From: an uncultured Pelagibacteraceae bacterium
GTDB lineage: Bacteria > Pseudomonadota > Alphaproteobacteria > Pelagibacterales > Pelagibacteraceae
DNA: 64,000 nt
Assembly (NCBI GenBank): GCA_902566925.1
Contig: CACFKO010000001.1
Coordinates: 1-64,000, forward strand
Direction of reading: 5' to 3'
Made by a program: the position numbers and the translations under genes
In this document: piece after piece, positions 54,073-64,000 of the stretch
Position numbering within the stretch: the stretch's first letter is position 1
Layout of the letters: each line of letters begins with the position of its first letter
Notes under the pieces: model-generated
What the model was told of the DNA's origin: nothing
Database searches by the model: none
The model's input: only the letters and a program-made list of their open reading frames with translations

Positions 54073-55044
54073 ATGAATATTTTATTGACCGGTGGTGCAG
54101 GTTATATCGGAAGCCACGTCGTCTTATCTCTTATCGATAGTGGACATTCTGTAACAGTAATAGATAATTTAATTACAGGGACCAAAAAACTTATTCCTTC
54201 ACAGGCCCAATATTACAAATATGATATTGCCGATAGGGAACCAATAGAAAAAATCTTAAAACAAAATAAATTTGATATTGTTATGCATTTTGCAGGGTTA
54301 ACAAGGGTAGACGAATCCGTTAAGTATCCTAAAAAGTATCAGGTTCATAATTTTGAAAAATCAAAAGCATTTTTTAAAAACTGTTTTCAAAATAATATAA
54401 AAAAAATTATATTTTCTTCAACGGCAGGAGTTTATGGAAATTCTAATTCAGAATATGTAAAAGAAACTGACGATTTAAAACCTATTAATCCCTATGCAGA
54501 GTCAAAGCGTAAAATAGAAAATTTTTTAATCGAAAGTTCAAAAAATGAAAAAACACAGCATATAATTCTAAGATATTTTAATGTTGCTGGAGCTGATGAG
54601 AGTAAGAGATCTGGATTAATATCAAAATCATCTACAAATTTAATCAAAGTGGTATCCGAGGTTGCAACTATGAAAAGAAAGAAAATAATTATTAATGGAA
54701 ATGATTACAAAACAAAAGATGGTACTGCTATAAGAGATTTTATACATGTTTCGGATATTGCCGATATACACATCATTGCAGCAAATTCTCTTTTTAATAA
54801 TTCTTTATCAGATATTTATAATTGTGGTTATGGACAAGGATATTCGGTCAAACAGGTAATCACTGAAATGGAACATATTATTAAGAATAAATTGAAAGTT
54901 GAAATAGGGCCTCGAAGAGAAAAGGACATATCAGTATCTATTGCCAATAGTGATAAATTTAAAAAAAAATTTAATTGGAAACCAAAATTTAATAACTTAA
55001 ATTATATTTTAAAAACAGCTTTGGAATGGGAAAAAATTAATTAA
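54073..55044 (+). CDS. galE: UDP-glucose 4-epimerase family protein (GalE-like)
   Basis: This extended SDR interconverts UDP-hexoses at C4. The NAD motif is ILLTGGAGYIGSHVVLSL, VIDNLITGTKKLIP binds the ribose, the catalytic Ser lies in IIFSSTAGVYGNS and the Tyr-Lys pair in NPYAESKRKIENF. DGTAIRDFIHVSDIADIHI is a GalE signature. It is 323 residues, slightly short. It overlaps the GT4 gene as TAATG. UDP-sugar specificity cannot be fixed from sequence. Confidence 0.9.
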   Translation: MNILLTGGAGYIGSHVVLSLIDSGHSVTVIDNLITGTKKLIPSQAQYYKYDIADREPIEKILKQNKFDIVMHFAGLTRVDESVKYPKKYQVHNFEKSKAFFKNCFQNNIKKIIFSSTAGVYGNSNSEYVKETDDLKPINPYAESKRKIENFLIESSKNEKTQHIILRYFNVAGADESKRSGLISKSSTNLIKVVSEVATMKRKKIIINGNDYKTKDGTAIRDFIHVSDIADIHIIAANSLFNNSLSDIYNCGYGQGYSVKQVITEMEHIIKNKLKVEIGPRREKDISVSIANSDKFKKKFNWKPKFNNLNYILKTALEWEKIN

Positions 55045-56192
55045 TGAGTTTTAAAGTATTACAAGTAATTCCAAAACTGGGTTATGGTGGAGCAGAAACG
55101 GGTTGCTATGATATTGCCCATTATCTTTCAGAAAAAAATTGTAAATCTTATATAATTACTAGTGGCGGGCCTCTGTTAAAATTTATTCGCAAAGATAAAG
55201 TAAAAGTTATAAGGCTCCCTGTAAAATCAAAAAATCCAATTTTAATTTTATTAAATACAATCTTAATTTCATTAATTATAATTATTCTTAGAATTGATAT
55301 TGTGCATGCAAGAAGCAGGGCGCCAGCCTGGTCTTGTTTTTTTGCCTGCGCAATAACAAGAGCAAAGTTTGTCACTACCTTTCATGGGATTTATAACTTT
55401 TCAAATAGTATAAAAAAATTTTATAATTCGGTAATGGTAAGATCAAATTTAATAATAGCTGGATCTAATTTTGTTTTTAATCATATACATAAAAACTATG
55501 GTAATTTAGTTAATTCTCAAAAGAGACTTTTAGTAATCTTTAGAGGAATAAATACTGAATATTTTGATAATTCAAACATTACCAATGATAAGGTTCAAAG
55601 TCTTTATTCTGCATTAAAGCTTAGTTCTGAAAAATTTAAAATCCTATTACCCGGAAGACTCACAAAGTGGAAAGGTCAGGAAATGTTTATTGAGTCTCTT
55701 AATTTACTTAAAACTAAATATAATAAAGAAAATTTTCAAGCAATAATATTGGGTTCTCATCAAGGCAGAAAAGTTTATTTTAAAAGGTTGGTTTCAGTAG
55801 TAGAAAAATACAAACTAAGAGATAAGGTATTTTTTCTTGAACATCTTAAAGAAATGCCTATTGCTTATTATATTTCAGATTTGGTTGTATCATCTTCTGT
55901 TGAACCTGAAGCCTTTGGAAGAATAGCGGTTGAAGCACAAGCAATGAGAAGACCAATTCTAGCTAGTAATCACGGAGGTTCTATAGAGACCATAATTAAT
56001 GGCAAATCTGGATTTTTATTTGAGAATAATAACCCAGAATCCCTTGCAGAAAATTTAAATAAATTAATAGAAATGGATAAAGACAAGTTGCAATCAATTG
56101 GAAATGAGGGTAGGAAAAATATATTGAAAAAATTTGATGTAGAACAAATGTGTTATTCAACATTTTTAGAATATAAGAAGCTAATTAAATAA
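55044..56192 (+). CDS. Glycosyltransferase family 4
   Basis: This is a GT-B-fold retaining transferase for surface glycan or lipopolysaccharide assembly. The acceptor-side Gly loop is PKLGYGGAETGCYDIAH, the donor-side start is KILLPGRLTKWKGQEMFIES, and the EX7E motif is in SSSVEPEAFGRIAVEAQAMR. It is 382 residues. It is tightly joined to galE upstream and abuts thrS downstream with no spacer, so the thrS-infC genes may be read partly from this transcript. Confidence 0.88.
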   Translation: MSFKVLQVIPKLGYGGAETGCYDIAHYLSEKNCKSYIITSGGPLLKFIRKDKVKVIRLPVKSKNPILILLNTILISLIIIILRIDIVHARSRAPAWSCFFACAITRAKFVTTFHGIYNFSNSIKKFYNSVMVRSNLIIAGSNFVFNHIHKNYGNLVNSQKRLLVIFRGINTEYFDNSNITNDKVQSLYSALKLSSEKFKILLPGRLTKWKGQEMFIESLNLLKTKYNKENFQAIILGSHQGRKVYFKRLVSVVEKYKLRDKVFFLEHLKEMPIAYYISDLVVSSSVEPEAFGRIAVEAQAMRRPILASNHGGSIETIINGKSGFLFENNNPESLAENLNKLIEMDKDKLQSIGNEGRKNILKKFDVEQMCYSTFLEYKKLIK

Positions 56193-58112
56193 ATGCCAAA
56201 TATAACTTTGCCAGATGGAAAAAAATTAAACTTTAAAAATAAGGTGACTGGATTAGATGTTGCTTCAAAAATAAGCAAATCACTTTCAAAGCAAGCTTTA
56301 ATTATGAGCGTGAACGGAGATTTGAAAGATTTAACCCATGAAATAACGAAAGACTCGAAAGTAAGAATAATTACCCCCAAGGATAAAGAAGGCTTAGACG
56401 TTATAAGACATGATGCTGCACATATAATGGCTATGGCAGTTCAAGAACTGTTCCCTGGAACCCAAGTAACAATCGGACCAGTTATAGAGAACGGTTTTTA
56501 TTATGACTTTGCAAGGAAAGAACCATTTACAAGCGATGATCTAAAGAAGATAGAAAAAAAAATGTCAGATATAATTGACAGAGATGTTAAAACAAAAAGA
56601 GAAGTTTGGGAAAGAGAAAAGGCTATTACACATTTCAAAAAGATTGGAGAAAAATACAAAGCAGAAATTATTGAGAGTATACCCCAAAATGAAGAGCTTT
56701 CAGTTTATCATCATGGAGATACTTGGCATGATTTGTGTAGAGGTCCCCATCTAGTTTCATCAAGTAAAATTGGTAAAGCTTTTAAATTAACAAAAGTTTC
56801 TGGTGCATATTGGAGAGGCGACTCGAATAATGAAATGTTGCAAAGGATTTACGGAACATGCTGGAGTTCTAAAAAGGAACTAGATGATTATTTGAACAGG
56901 CTAGAGGAAGCTGAAAAAAGAGATCATAGAAAGTTGGGTAAAGAAATGGATTTATTTCATTTTAGAGAAGAAAGTCCAGGTGCAGTATTCTGGCACGAAA
57001 AAGGCTGGAATTTGTTTCAAAGGCTTATTGAATATATGAGAATGAAACAGAGAAATGCGGGCTACAAGGAAATTAATACACCGGAAATTTTAGATAAAGC
57101 CTTATGGGAAAAATCTGGTCACTGGGAAAAATTTGGAGAAAATATGTTTACTTCGGAGACTCCTGATGAAAAAATTTTTGCTATTAAGCCCATGAATTGT
57201 CCTGGAACTATTCAGGTTTTCAATCAGGGTCTTAAAAGTTATAGAGATCTTCCTCTTAAATTATCTGAATTTGGCAAAGTTCATAGATACGAACCTTCAG
57301 GAGCTTTGCATGGATTGTTAAGAGTAAGAGCATTTACCCAGGACGACGCACATATTTTTTGTACAGAAGATCAAATTACCGAGGAGTGTTTGAGTGTAAC
57401 TAGTCTTATATTAGAAATTTATAAGGATCTTGGCTTCAAAAATGTTTTACTTCAATTTTCAGACAGACCTACAAAAAGAGTTGGTGACGATAAAATTTGG
57501 GATAAGGCAGAAGAAGCATTATTAAAGGCAATAAAAAAATCAAAACTAAAATATGAAATTAATAAAGGCGAGGGAGCGTTTTATGGTCCAAAAATAGATT
57601 TTGTACTTAGAGATTCTATTGGACGTGATTGGCAATGCGGAACTTTACAAGTAGACTTAAATTTGCCAGGAAGACTCGGAGCTACCTTTGTAGACAAAGA
57701 CGGAACTAAAAAAGTTCCTGTTATGCTTCATAGAGCACTTTTTGGTTCTTTAGAAAGGTTTATTGGAATTTTAATAGAAAATTATGCCGGCAAACTTCCA
57801 TTTTGGCTATCACCATCACAAGTAGTTGTATTACCCATAGCAGAAGAACACAATGAATATGGAAAAAAAATATTTAAAGAACTCTTTAAAGAAGGTATAA
57901 AATGCGAAGTGGATTTAAGAAATCAAAAAATTAATTATAAAATAAGAGAACACTCTCTTTCTAAAGTACCTTTGTTGTTAATTTGTGGGAGTAAAGAAGT
58001 GAAAGCTAAGACTGTTACTGTACGAAAACTTGGATCTGAAAATCAAGAAACAATTAAATTTTTAAAAGCTCTAGAAAATATTAAATCATTAAATAATCTT
58101 CCAATAAAATAA
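56193..58112 (+). CDS. thrS: Threonyl-tRNA synthetase
   Basis: It charges tRNA-Thr and edits misacylated Ser-tRNA. An N-terminal TGS domain covers residues 1-60. The editing domain holds VIRHDAAHIMAMAVQELFPG and DTWHDLCRGPH with its zinc-type His/Cys. The class II core has KPMNCPGTIQVFNQG (zinc Cys), RAFTQDDAHIFCTEDQI and GPKIDFVLRDSIGRDWQCGT. A C-terminal anticodon-binding domain follows. It is 639 residues. The start directly follows the GT4 stop. Confidence 0.98.
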   Translation: MPNITLPDGKKLNFKNKVTGLDVASKISKSLSKQALIMSVNGDLKDLTHEITKDSKVRIITPKDKEGLDVIRHDAAHIMAMAVQELFPGTQVTIGPVIENGFYYDFARKEPFTSDDLKKIEKKMSDIIDRDVKTKREVWEREKAITHFKKIGEKYKAEIIESIPQNEELSVYHHGDTWHDLCRGPHLVSSSKIGKAFKLTKVSGAYWRGDSNNEMLQRIYGTCWSSKKELDDYLNRLEEAEKRDHRKLGKEMDLFHFREESPGAVFWHEKGWNLFQRLIEYMRMKQRNAGYKEINTPEILDKALWEKSGHWEKFGENMFTSETPDEKIFAIKPMNCPGTIQVFNQGLKSYRDLPLKLSEFGKVHRYEPSGALHGLLRVRAFTQDDAHIFCTEDQITEECLSVTSLILEIYKDLGFKNVLLQFSDRPTKRVGDDKIWDKAEEALLKAIKKSKLKYEINKGEGAFYGPKIDFVLRDSIGRDWQCGTLQVDLNLPGRLGATFVDKDGTKKVPVMLHRALFGSLERFIGILIENYAGKLPFWLSPSQVVVLPIAEEHNEYGKKIFKELFKEGIKCEVDLRNQKINYKIREHSLSKVPLLLICGSKEVKAKTVTVRKLGSENQETIKFLKALENIKSLNNLPIK

Positions 58113-58658
58113 GTGCATAAACCTAAAAAAAATTTCTTTAATAGAAGACCAAAATATCATGGTCCAAAAACTAACGAAAGAATTAGAAGTTTAGATGTTC
58201 AGGTCATAAATAGTAGCGGAGAAAATCTTGGTGTCTTACCAATAAAAAAAGCGATTGAAGCTGCTAAAAACGAGGGACTTGATCTTATAGAAATCTCTCC
58301 TAATGCAAACCCTCCAGTCTGCAAAATTATGGATATTGGTAAGTACAAATACGATATGCAAAAAAAAGCCAGTAAGGCAAAAAAAAATCAAAGAATTTCA
58401 GTACTTAAAGAATTAAAATTAAGACCAGGAACAGAAATACACGATTACAATTTTAAAATTAAAAATGCTAAAAAATTTTTAGCAAAAGGAGATAAAGTAA
58501 AATTTACAGTAAAATTTAAAGGTCGAGAAATGCAGCACGTTCAACTTGGAAAGAATTTAATGGAGAGGATTATTGCAGATACTAAAGATATAGGACAAGT
58601 AGAGGTTAACCCCAAATTTGAAGGTAGACAGATGATAATGATAATTCAGCCCAATTAA
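58113..58658 (+). CDS. infC: Translation initiation factor IF-3
   Basis: It binds the 30S subunit, prevents premature 50S joining and checks start codons. The N-terminal domain ends with GLDLIEISPNANPPVCKIMD, the linker is KYKYDMQKKASKAKKNQ, and the C-terminal domain has KELKLRPGTEIHDYNFKIKN. It is 181 residues. It begins with GTG immediately after the thrS stop; a non-ATG start is characteristic of infC and permits autoregulation in other bacteria. Confidence 0.97.
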   Translation: MHKPKKNFFNRRPKYHGPKTNERIRSLDVQVINSSGENLGVLPIKKAIEAAKNEGLDLIEISPNANPPVCKIMDIGKYKYDMQKKASKAKKNQRISVLKELKLRPGTEIHDYNFKIKNAKKFLAKGDKVKFTVKFKGREMQHVQLGKNLMERIIADTKDIGQVEVNPKFEGRQMIMIIQPN

Positions 58659-58675
58659 TTCTTTGTAAAATAATC

Positions 58676-58704
58676 TTGCTAAGGAAAACTAATCTATATA
58701 TAAC
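58676..58704 (+). promoter_or_regulatory. Candidate promoter of rpmI-rplT
   Basis: TTGCTA (58676-58681) is followed after 17 bases by TATAAC (58699-58704) in the infC-rpmI spacer. The rpmI ATG starts nine bases after the -10 box, so a transcript from here would carry almost no leader. There is no Shine-Dalgarno in the spacer next to the ATG. Confidence 0.5.
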
Positions 58705-58713
58705 TCCGTTACC

Positions 58714-58920
58714 ATGCCAAAATTAAAAACAAAAAGTTCAGCAAAAAAAAGATTTAGACTTACAAAGTCGGGAAAAGTTAAGATGCCTCAGTCAGGAAAA
58801 AGACACGGCATGATTAAGAGAACAAATTCCCAAATTAGAAAACAAAGAGGCTCAACTATTATGTCAAAACAGGATTCAAAAATAGTTAAATCCTACATGC
58901 CATATAGTTTAAGAGGTTAA
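58714..58920 (+). CDS. rpmI: 50S ribosomal protein L35
   Basis: This is a small basic large-subunit protein. [20 protein letters not shown] at the start and the [18 protein letters not shown] segment are diagnostic. The 68 residues match the family. It lies between infC and rplT in the conserved infC-rpmI-rplT order, one base before rplT. Confidence 0.97.
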   Translation: MPKLKTKSSAKKRFRLTKSGKVKMPQSGKRHGMIKRTNSQIRKQRGSTIMSKQDSKIVKSYMPYSLRG

Positions 58921-58921
58921 T

Positions 58922-59278
58922 ATGTCTAGAACTAAAAGAGGAGTTATAAGCAGAAGAAGACACAAAAAGGTTCTTAAGGCTGTAAAAGGTCAATTCGGAA
59001 GAAGAAAAAACACAATTCGTATTGCTCGACAGGCAATGGAAAAGGCTATGCAATATGCATACAGAGACAGAAGAGCCAAAAAAAGAGAGTTTAGATCATT
59101 GTGGATACAAAGAATAAATGCGGGAGTTAGAGAACAGGGCATGACCTATTCAAGATTTATCGACGGTTTAAACAAGTCAAAAATTAAATTAGACCGAAAA
59201 GTTCTAGCTGATTTAGCGTATAATAATCCAGAGGCATTCAAATCACTTGTTAAAAAAGTTCAGTTATCAATAAAATAA
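58922..59278 (+). CDS. rplT: 50S ribosomal protein L20
   Basis: This is an early-assembly large-subunit protein; in other bacteria it represses its own operon by binding leader [43 protein letters not shown] and the C-terminal [19 protein letters not shown] are typical. The 118 residues match. One base separates it from rpmI. No L20-binding pseudoknot is evident in the short leader upstream of rpmI. Confidence 0.98.
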   Translation: MSRTKRGVISRRRHKKVLKAVKGQFGRRKNTIRIARQAMEKAMQYAYRDRRAKKREFRSLWIQRINAGVREQGMTYSRFIDGLNKSKIKLDRKVLADLAYNNPEAFKSLVKKVQLSIK

Positions 59279-59319
59279 ACTTGTTTTTTCTTTTACAAAG
59301 TTAGAGTAAAAACTAACTA

Positions 59320-60375
59320 ATGGTAGATTTACGAGAATTAATTCAAAAAGTATTACAAGCTAAAGATAAGTCAGAACTACAGATTCTAAAAACTCAGTTT
59401 TTAGGAAAAAACAGCCAAATTAATCAAGAGTTTAAAAAACTTGGTTCTTTATCTGAGGATCAAAGAAAAACAAGAGCAGCTTCTCTTAATAATGAAAAAC
59501 AAAAAATAACAGAAGCTATAAATAGTAGATTTAAAGAATTAGAAAAATCTGAAATAAACCAAAAACTTCAAAAGGATAAAGTTGATGTAACATTGCCAGC
59601 TCGAGAAAGACCAAATGGAAAGATACACCCGGTTTCACAAGTCATTGATGAGATTTCATCAATATTTTCTGAAATAGGTTTTTCTGTTGCGGAAGGACCA
59701 GATGTAGAAAGCGAATATAATAATTTTACAGCTTTAAATACGCCAGAAGATCATCCAGCTAGAGATATGCATGACACCTTTTATTTAGATAAAAACAAAA
59801 AAATATTACTAAGAACACATACATCACCAGTTCAAATTAGGACAATGTTAAGTAGTAAAGCCCCATTTAAAATTATAGTGCCAGGTAGAACTTATCGTTG
59901 TGATAGTGACCAAACCCATGCACCAATGTTTCATCAACTTGAAGGATTACATATTGATAAAGATATAACTATGGGTCATTTAAAAGGATGCTTAGATTAT
60001 TTTGTCAAAGAATTTTTTGAGGTAAAAAAAATCCGAATGAGGTTTAGGCCTAGCCATTTTCCATTCACGGAACCTTCAGCAGAAGTTGACATTGGTTACA
60101 GAATAGAAAATGGAAGAATTATTGTTGGTGAGGGTGACAAGTGGCTTGAGATATTAGGTTGTGGAATGGTTCATCCAAATGTTTTAAAAAATGCTAAAGT
60201 TGACCCAAAAAAATTTCAAGGTTACGCATTTGGCATGGGAATAGATAGACTCGCAATGTTAAAATATGGAATAAATGACCTTAGATCTTTTTTTGAAGCT
60301 GATTTTCGATGGTTGAATTATTTTGGATTTGATCCTTTAGATGTCCCAACAAATTATAGGGGACTGAGCAGATGA
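59320..60375 (+). CDS. pheS: Phenylalanyl-tRNA synthetase alpha subunit
   Basis: This is the catalytic subunit of the alpha2beta2 enzyme. An N-terminal coiled coil covers about residues 1-85. Class II motifs are visible in [60 protein letters not shown] and the C-terminal GFGMG-type segment [16 protein letters not shown]. It is 351 residues. An inverted repeat AGTTAG/CTAACT (59299-59318) directly precedes the ATG. It overlaps pheT by four bases. Confidence 0.98.
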   Translation: MVDLRELIQKVLQAKDKSELQILKTQFLGKNSQINQEFKKLGSLSEDQRKTRAASLNNEKQKITEAINSRFKELEKSEINQKLQKDKVDVTLPARERPNGKIHPVSQVIDEISSIFSEIGFSVAEGPDVESEYNNFTALNTPEDHPARDMHDTFYLDKNKKILLRTHTSPVQIRTMLSSKAPFKIIVPGRTYRCDSDQTHAPMFHQLEGLHIDKDITMGHLKGCLDYFVKEFFEVKKIRMRFRPSHFPFTEPSAEVDIGYRIENGRIIVGEGDKWLEILGCGMVHPNVLKNAKVDPKKFQGYAFGMGIDRLAMLKYGINDLRSFFEADFRWLNYFGFDPLDVPTNYRGLSR

Positions 60376-62774
60376 TAATAACTTTATCTTGGCTTAAAGA
60401 CCATTTAATTACCAATGCTAATTTAGAAAAAATAATAGATAAACTTACCAGCATAGGTCTTGAAGTTGAGGGAATAAAAGAAAGTCAAAGTGAACTATCT
60501 AATTTTAAAATTGCAAAGGTTTTAAAAGCAGAAAAACATCCTAACGCGGATAAATTAAAACTTTGTCAAGTTAGTTTGGGCAACAGCAAAACATTCAAAG
60601 TTGTTTGTGGCGCTGCAAATGCTAGAGATGGATTAGTCACTGTATATGCTCCTCCAGGAACAGTAATTCCAAAAACAAAAATGAAATTAAAAGTAGCTAA
60701 GATCAGAGGAGTAGAGTCCCATGGCATGTTATGCTCTGAAAGTGAACTTAATATTTCAGATGAAAGTGATGGAATAATTGAGCTAAAGAACAAAAATAAG
60801 GATATTGGAAAAAACTATTTTAAAAGTAAAGGTGAAAGATCAATTGATTTATCAATTACACCAAATAGACCGGATTGTTTAGGTGTTCGAGGAATAGCAA
60901 GAGACCTAGCTTCAGCAGGTTTGGGAAGACTTTCTAGTTTAAAAAAAATTAAATTTAAACAAAATTTTTCTCAACCAGTAAAAATTTCTATTACAAAAGA
61001 AAAAAACCAGGGATGTATGTCTTTTGGTGCTTGCTACATTAGGAACATTAAAAACAAAGAAAGCCCAGAATGGTTAAAAGAAAAAATAATTTCCCTTGGT
61101 TTGAAACCAATATCTGCAGTTGTTGATATTACAAATTATGTAATGTTGGATTTAAATAGACCTCTGCACGCTTATGATGCTGACAAAATAGATAAAGAAA
61201 TTATTGTGAGGAATTCAAAACCAGAAGAAAGTTTTGAAGCGTTAGATGGTAAAAAATATATTCTCAAAAACAATATGTGTGTTATTTCTGACAGAACAGG
61301 TGCATTGGGGCTTGGAGGAATTATTGGAGGTACTCGCTCAGGAACTGAATTTGAAACAAAGAATATACTTCTTGAGGCGGCATATTTTTATCCATCTTCT
61401 GTAAGAAAAACTGCCAACACCTTAGATATTGATACAGATGCAAAATTTAGATTTGAGAGAGGAATTGATCCAAATTCAATCAAAGAAGGTCTTCAATTAG
61501 CTACAGACCTAATCATTAAAATTTGTGGTGGAGAAGCAAGTAAATTTTCTGTTGTTGGTAAACCTAATGTAAAAAATCGATTTATTGAAGTTGATCATAA
61601 TAAATTTAAAAAAGTTATAGGAATTCCAATTTCTTTAAATGATACAAAAAAAATACTTTCTTCTTTAGGTTTTAAAACAAAGGTTTCTAAAAAGATTTTT
61701 AAAGTTGAAATTCCTTCTTGGAGACCAGATGTAAAACAAGACGTAGATATTATTGAAGAACTTATAAGAATAAAAGGGTTTGATAAGATTTTGTTGATTC
61801 ATCCAGAGAGAAAAAGGTCAAAAGAAACACTGAATTTTAAACAGAAATTATTTCATCTTTCGCAAAGGGCTGTAGCTAGCAAAGGTTATTTAGAAGCAGT
61901 AACTTGGTCCTTTACAGATTCTCAAATAGACAAACAGTTTTCACAAGGAAAAAAAGAAATAGAAATTACAAATCCAATTTCAAGTGATCTAAATGTATTA
62001 AGAAGATCAATATTTTCAAATTTAATCATTTATTTAAAAAAAAACCAGGATAGGGGATATCCAGATCTGTCATTATTCGAAATCGGTCCAACTTTTTCTG
62101 GAAATAGACCTGGCGAACAACAGGTTGTTTTAGGTGCTTTAAAATCTGGTGTCGCAAATAGAAAGAGTTGGGATTCGAAAGCTAGAAAAATAGATGTCTT
62201 TGATGTTAAAGCAGATGCAATAAAAACTTTAGTTGAGTTTGGTATAAATGAAGATGATTTACACATAAGTAATAATACAGAAGACCATTATAATCCAGGA
62301 AGATCTGGTTCTGTAAATCTTAAATCGCCAAATGGACCTCAGCTAGCTTTTTTTGGAGAAATACATCCAGCTATAGTTTCAAATATGGATTTAAAAGAAG
62401 GAAATGTTTGTGGATTTGAGATTTTTCTAAAAAATATACCTGAACCCCAAAAAAAATATAGACTCGCTAAAAGAAATTATTTTGTCTCTGAATTTCAAAA
62501 ATCTGAGAGAGACTTTGCCTTTGTTATTGATAAAAATTATAAGGCAGGAGATTTAGAAAAAATGATAAGTGAAGTTGATAAAAGTCTAATTAAAAAAGTC
62601 TTAATATTTGATGTTTTCGAAGGCGGTAATATGCCTGAAGGGAAAAAATCTATAGCCGTAAATGTCACAATTCAATCCATGGAAAAAACTCTTTCAGAAA
62701 AAGATTTAAACGAAGTTAGTCAAAAAATAATAAATATTGTTAAAACCAAGACTGGTGGAACAATAAGATCCTAA
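60372..62774 (+). CDS. pheT: Phenylalanyl-tRNA synthetase beta subunit
   Basis: This is the editing and tRNA-binding subunit. The tRNA-bind domain near 40-150 has [16 protein letters not shown] and [11 protein letters not shown]3/4 editing, B5 and core domains follow ([30 protein letters not shown]). A C-terminal FDX-ACB domain ends the protein ([18 protein letters not shown]). It is 800 residues, full length. The start overlaps the pheS stop as ATGA and its stop shares a base with lepA. Confidence 0.98.
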   Translation: MIITLSWLKDHLITNANLEKIIDKLTSIGLEVEGIKESQSELSNFKIAKVLKAEKHPNADKLKLCQVSLGNSKTFKVVCGAANARDGLVTVYAPPGTVIPKTKMKLKVAKIRGVESHGMLCSESELNISDESDGIIELKNKNKDIGKNYFKSKGERSIDLSITPNRPDCLGVRGIARDLASAGLGRLSSLKKIKFKQNFSQPVKISITKEKNQGCMSFGACYIRNIKNKESPEWLKEKIISLGLKPISAVVDITNYVMLDLNRPLHAYDADKIDKEIIVRNSKPEESFEALDGKKYILKNNMCVISDRTGALGLGGIIGGTRSGTEFETKNILLEAAYFYPSSVRKTANTLDIDTDAKFRFERGIDPNSIKEGLQLATDLIIKICGGEASKFSVVGKPNVKNRFIEVDHNKFKKVIGIPISLNDTKKILSSLGFKTKVSKKIFKVEIPSWRPDVKQDVDIIEELIRIKGFDKILLIHPERKRSKETLNFKQKLFHLSQRAVASKGYLEAVTWSFTDSQIDKQFSQGKKEIEITNPISSDLNVLRRSIFSNLIIYLKKNQDRGYPDLSLFEIGPTFSGNRPGEQQVVLGALKSGVANRKSWDSKARKIDVFDVKADAIKTLVEFGINEDDLHISNNTEDHYNPGRSGSVNLKSPNGPQLAFFGEIHPAIVSNMDLKEGNVCGFEIFLKNIPEPQKKYRLAKRNYFVSEFQKSERDFAFVIDKNYKAGDLEKMISEVDKSLIKKVLIFDVFEGGNMPEGKKSIAVNVTIQSMEKTLSEKDLNEVSQKIINIVKTKTGGTIRS

Positions 62775-64000
62775 TGTCAGATATAAATAAAGTAAGAAAT
62801 TTTGCGATTATCGCACATATTGACCATGGAAAGTCTACAATTGCTGACAGAATGATTCAAATTTGTGGAGGTCTTTCAGAAAGAGAGATGAAAGAACAAG
62901 TTTTGGATTCCATGGATATTGAAAGAGAGAGAGGAATTACTATAAAAGCACAAACTGTAAAGTTAAATTATAAATCTAAAGATGGAAAAGATTATATATT
63001 AAATATCATTGATACTCCTGGCCATGTTGACTTCAGTTATGAAGTTAGCCGTTCTTTACTTGCTTGCGAAGGTTCGGTATTAATTGTTGATAGTTCCCAA
63101 GGTGTTGAGGCCCAAACTTTAGCTAATGTGTATCAGGCATTAGACACAAACCATCACATTGTACCAGTTTTAAATAAAATTGATTTACCTGCCTCTGATA
63201 CAGAAAAAGTAAAAAAGCAGATCGAGGATGTAATTGGTATAGATACATCGAAAGCTATTTCATGTTCAGGAAAAACAGGGGAAGGCGTTCAAGAGATTTT
63301 AGAATCAATAGTAAAAGATCTCCCTGTACCGAAAGGAGATCAAAAATCAAAACTTAAATCATTATTGGTAGACAGTTGGTATGATAGTTATCTAGGGGTA
63401 GTAATTTTAGTAAGGATTTTAGATGGAAAAATAAAAAAAGGAATGAAAGTAAAGCTAATGTCAACTAATAAAGAATATGAAATAGAGAAGGTTGGTGTCT
63501 TCACACCCAAAGCCAAAGATATTGAAGAACTAAGTGCAGGAGAGATAGGATTTATCATTACTGGAATTAAAAGTTTATCAGAAACAAAGGTCGGAGATAC
63601 AATATGTGACTCAAAAGATCCTTTGGCAAAACCTCTGCCAGGTTTTAAACCAAGTAAGCCAGTTGTTTTTTGTGGTCTATTTCCAGTTGATAGTTCGGAG
63701 TATCAAAAACTTAAAGATGGTTTAGCAAAACTTAAATTAAATGACTCAAGCTTTTCTTATGAGCCGGAGTCATCAAGCGCATTAGGTCTAGGCTTTAGAT
63801 GTGGATTTTTAGGTTTGCTACATTTAGAAATCATTACCCAAAGATTAGAAAGAGAATTTGATATTAATTTAATAACTACAACACCAGGAGTGGTTTATAA
63901 GCTCAATAAAATTAATGGAGAAGTTACAGATCTTCAAAACCCAACATCTATGCCTGATCCATCCCAAATAAAACTCATTGAGGAACCGTGGATAAAGGCT
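62774..64000 (+). CDS. lepA: Elongation factor 4 (LepA), cut by the window end
   Basis: This is a ribosome-binding translational GTPase that affects initiation and back-translocation. The G domain is complete: G1 AHIDHGKST at residues 14-22, [13 protein letters not shown] (G2), [13 protein letters not shown] (G3) and [10 protein letters not shown] (G4). Domain II and the LepA-specific [16 protein letters not shown] segment follow. 409 codons are present of roughly 600 expected, and the frame is open at the window edge. It starts at the last base of the pheT stop codon. Confidence 0.97.
   Translation, partial: MSDINKVRNFAIIAHIDHGKSTIADRMIQICGGLSEREMKEQVLDSMDIERERGITIKAQTVKLNYKSKDGKDYILNIIDTPGHVDFSYEVSRSLLACEGSVLIVDSSQGVEAQTLANVYQALDTNHHIVPVLNKIDLPASDTEKVKKQIEDVIGIDTSKAISCSGKTGEGVQEILESIVKDLPVPKGDQKSKLKSLLVDSWYDSYLGVVILVRILDGKIKKGMKVKLMSTNKEYEIEKVGVFTPKAKDIEELSAGEIGFIITGIKSLSETKVGDTICDSKDPLAKPLPGFKPSKPVVFCGLFPVDSSEYQKLKDGLAKLKLNDSSFSYEPESSSALGLGFRCGFLGLLHLEIITQRLEREFDINLITTTPGVVYKLNKINGEVTDLQNPTSMPDPSQIKLIEEPWIKA

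Overview
The window is about 64 kb of very AT-rich, tightly packed bacterial chromosome. Many genes overlap by 1 to 29 bases or abut their neighbour. Gene content and order are alphaproteobacterial: obgE-proB-proA-nadD-rsfS-ctpA-rppH, metX-metW behind a SAM-II-type riboswitch, hisC-tyrC, tlpA divergent from argH-lptM-lysA, and a helicase-fdxA-carD block. The low GC, tiny spacers, TAXI-type TRAP transporter and lack of insertion sequences, phage genes or CRISPR point to a streamlined marine lineage, most likely Pelagibacterales (SAR11). That placement is inference from sequence character and synteny; no rRNA gene is present.

Layout. 1-4248: end of an F1Fo ATP synthase operon (atpH tail, atpA, atpG, atpD, atpC). 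4238-10859, minus strand: rplU-rpmA-obgE-proB-proA-nadD-rsfS-ctpA-rppH, read from a clear promoter near 10845. 10871-13472, minus: metX-metW-gloB behind a promoter, a SAM-II-like aptamer and an intrinsic terminator. 13541-15515, plus: hisC-tyrC. 15516-18953, minus: argH, a 38-residue LptM-like lipoprotein, lysA, plsC. 18981-20794, plus: a TlpA thioredoxin, an esterase and an HNH protein. 20800-22399, minus: coq7, dsbB and a DedA/YqaA membrane protein. 22467-25419, plus: tRNA-Leu(CAA), an SGNH-like protein and an acyl-CoA synthetase. 25548-25743: a short transcription unit for a 20-residue Lys/Arg peptide, closed by a strong terminator. 25742-29737, minus: helicase, TerB-like protein, ferredoxin and CarD.

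29804-34553, plus: an aminotransferase and a TAXI TRAP transporter (receptor, terminator, fused permease). 34556-41582, minus: thiolase, a coupled 47-residue membrane peptide, then a pyruvate dehydrogenase operon whose E1 carries its own N-terminal lipoyl domain, followed by an EamA transporter and a thioesterase. 41654-44344: tRNA-Arg(ACG), hisH, a nucleotide-sugar epimerase, a 33-residue membrane peptide and uppP. 44486-50448, plus: gltD-gltB. 50472-56192: envelope sugar genes, namely a DprE1/DprE2-like pair with a GT2 glycosyltransferase and a hydrolase (minus), and a GalE-like epimerase and GT4 glycosyltransferase (plus). 56193-64000, plus: thrS-infC-rpmI-rplT-pheS-pheT and a truncated lepA.

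The genes serve energy (ATP synthase, pyruvate dehydrogenase), nitrogen assimilation (GOGAT), amino acid synthesis (Pro, Met, His/Tyr, Lys, Arg), translation, and surface polysaccharide assembly. The least ordinary items are the Lys/Arg micro-peptide gene, the lipoyl-AceE fusion, the DprE1/DprE2-like sugar cassette, a perfect 20-bp palindrome before tRNA-Leu, and the metX riboswitch whose terminator nearly touches the start codon.
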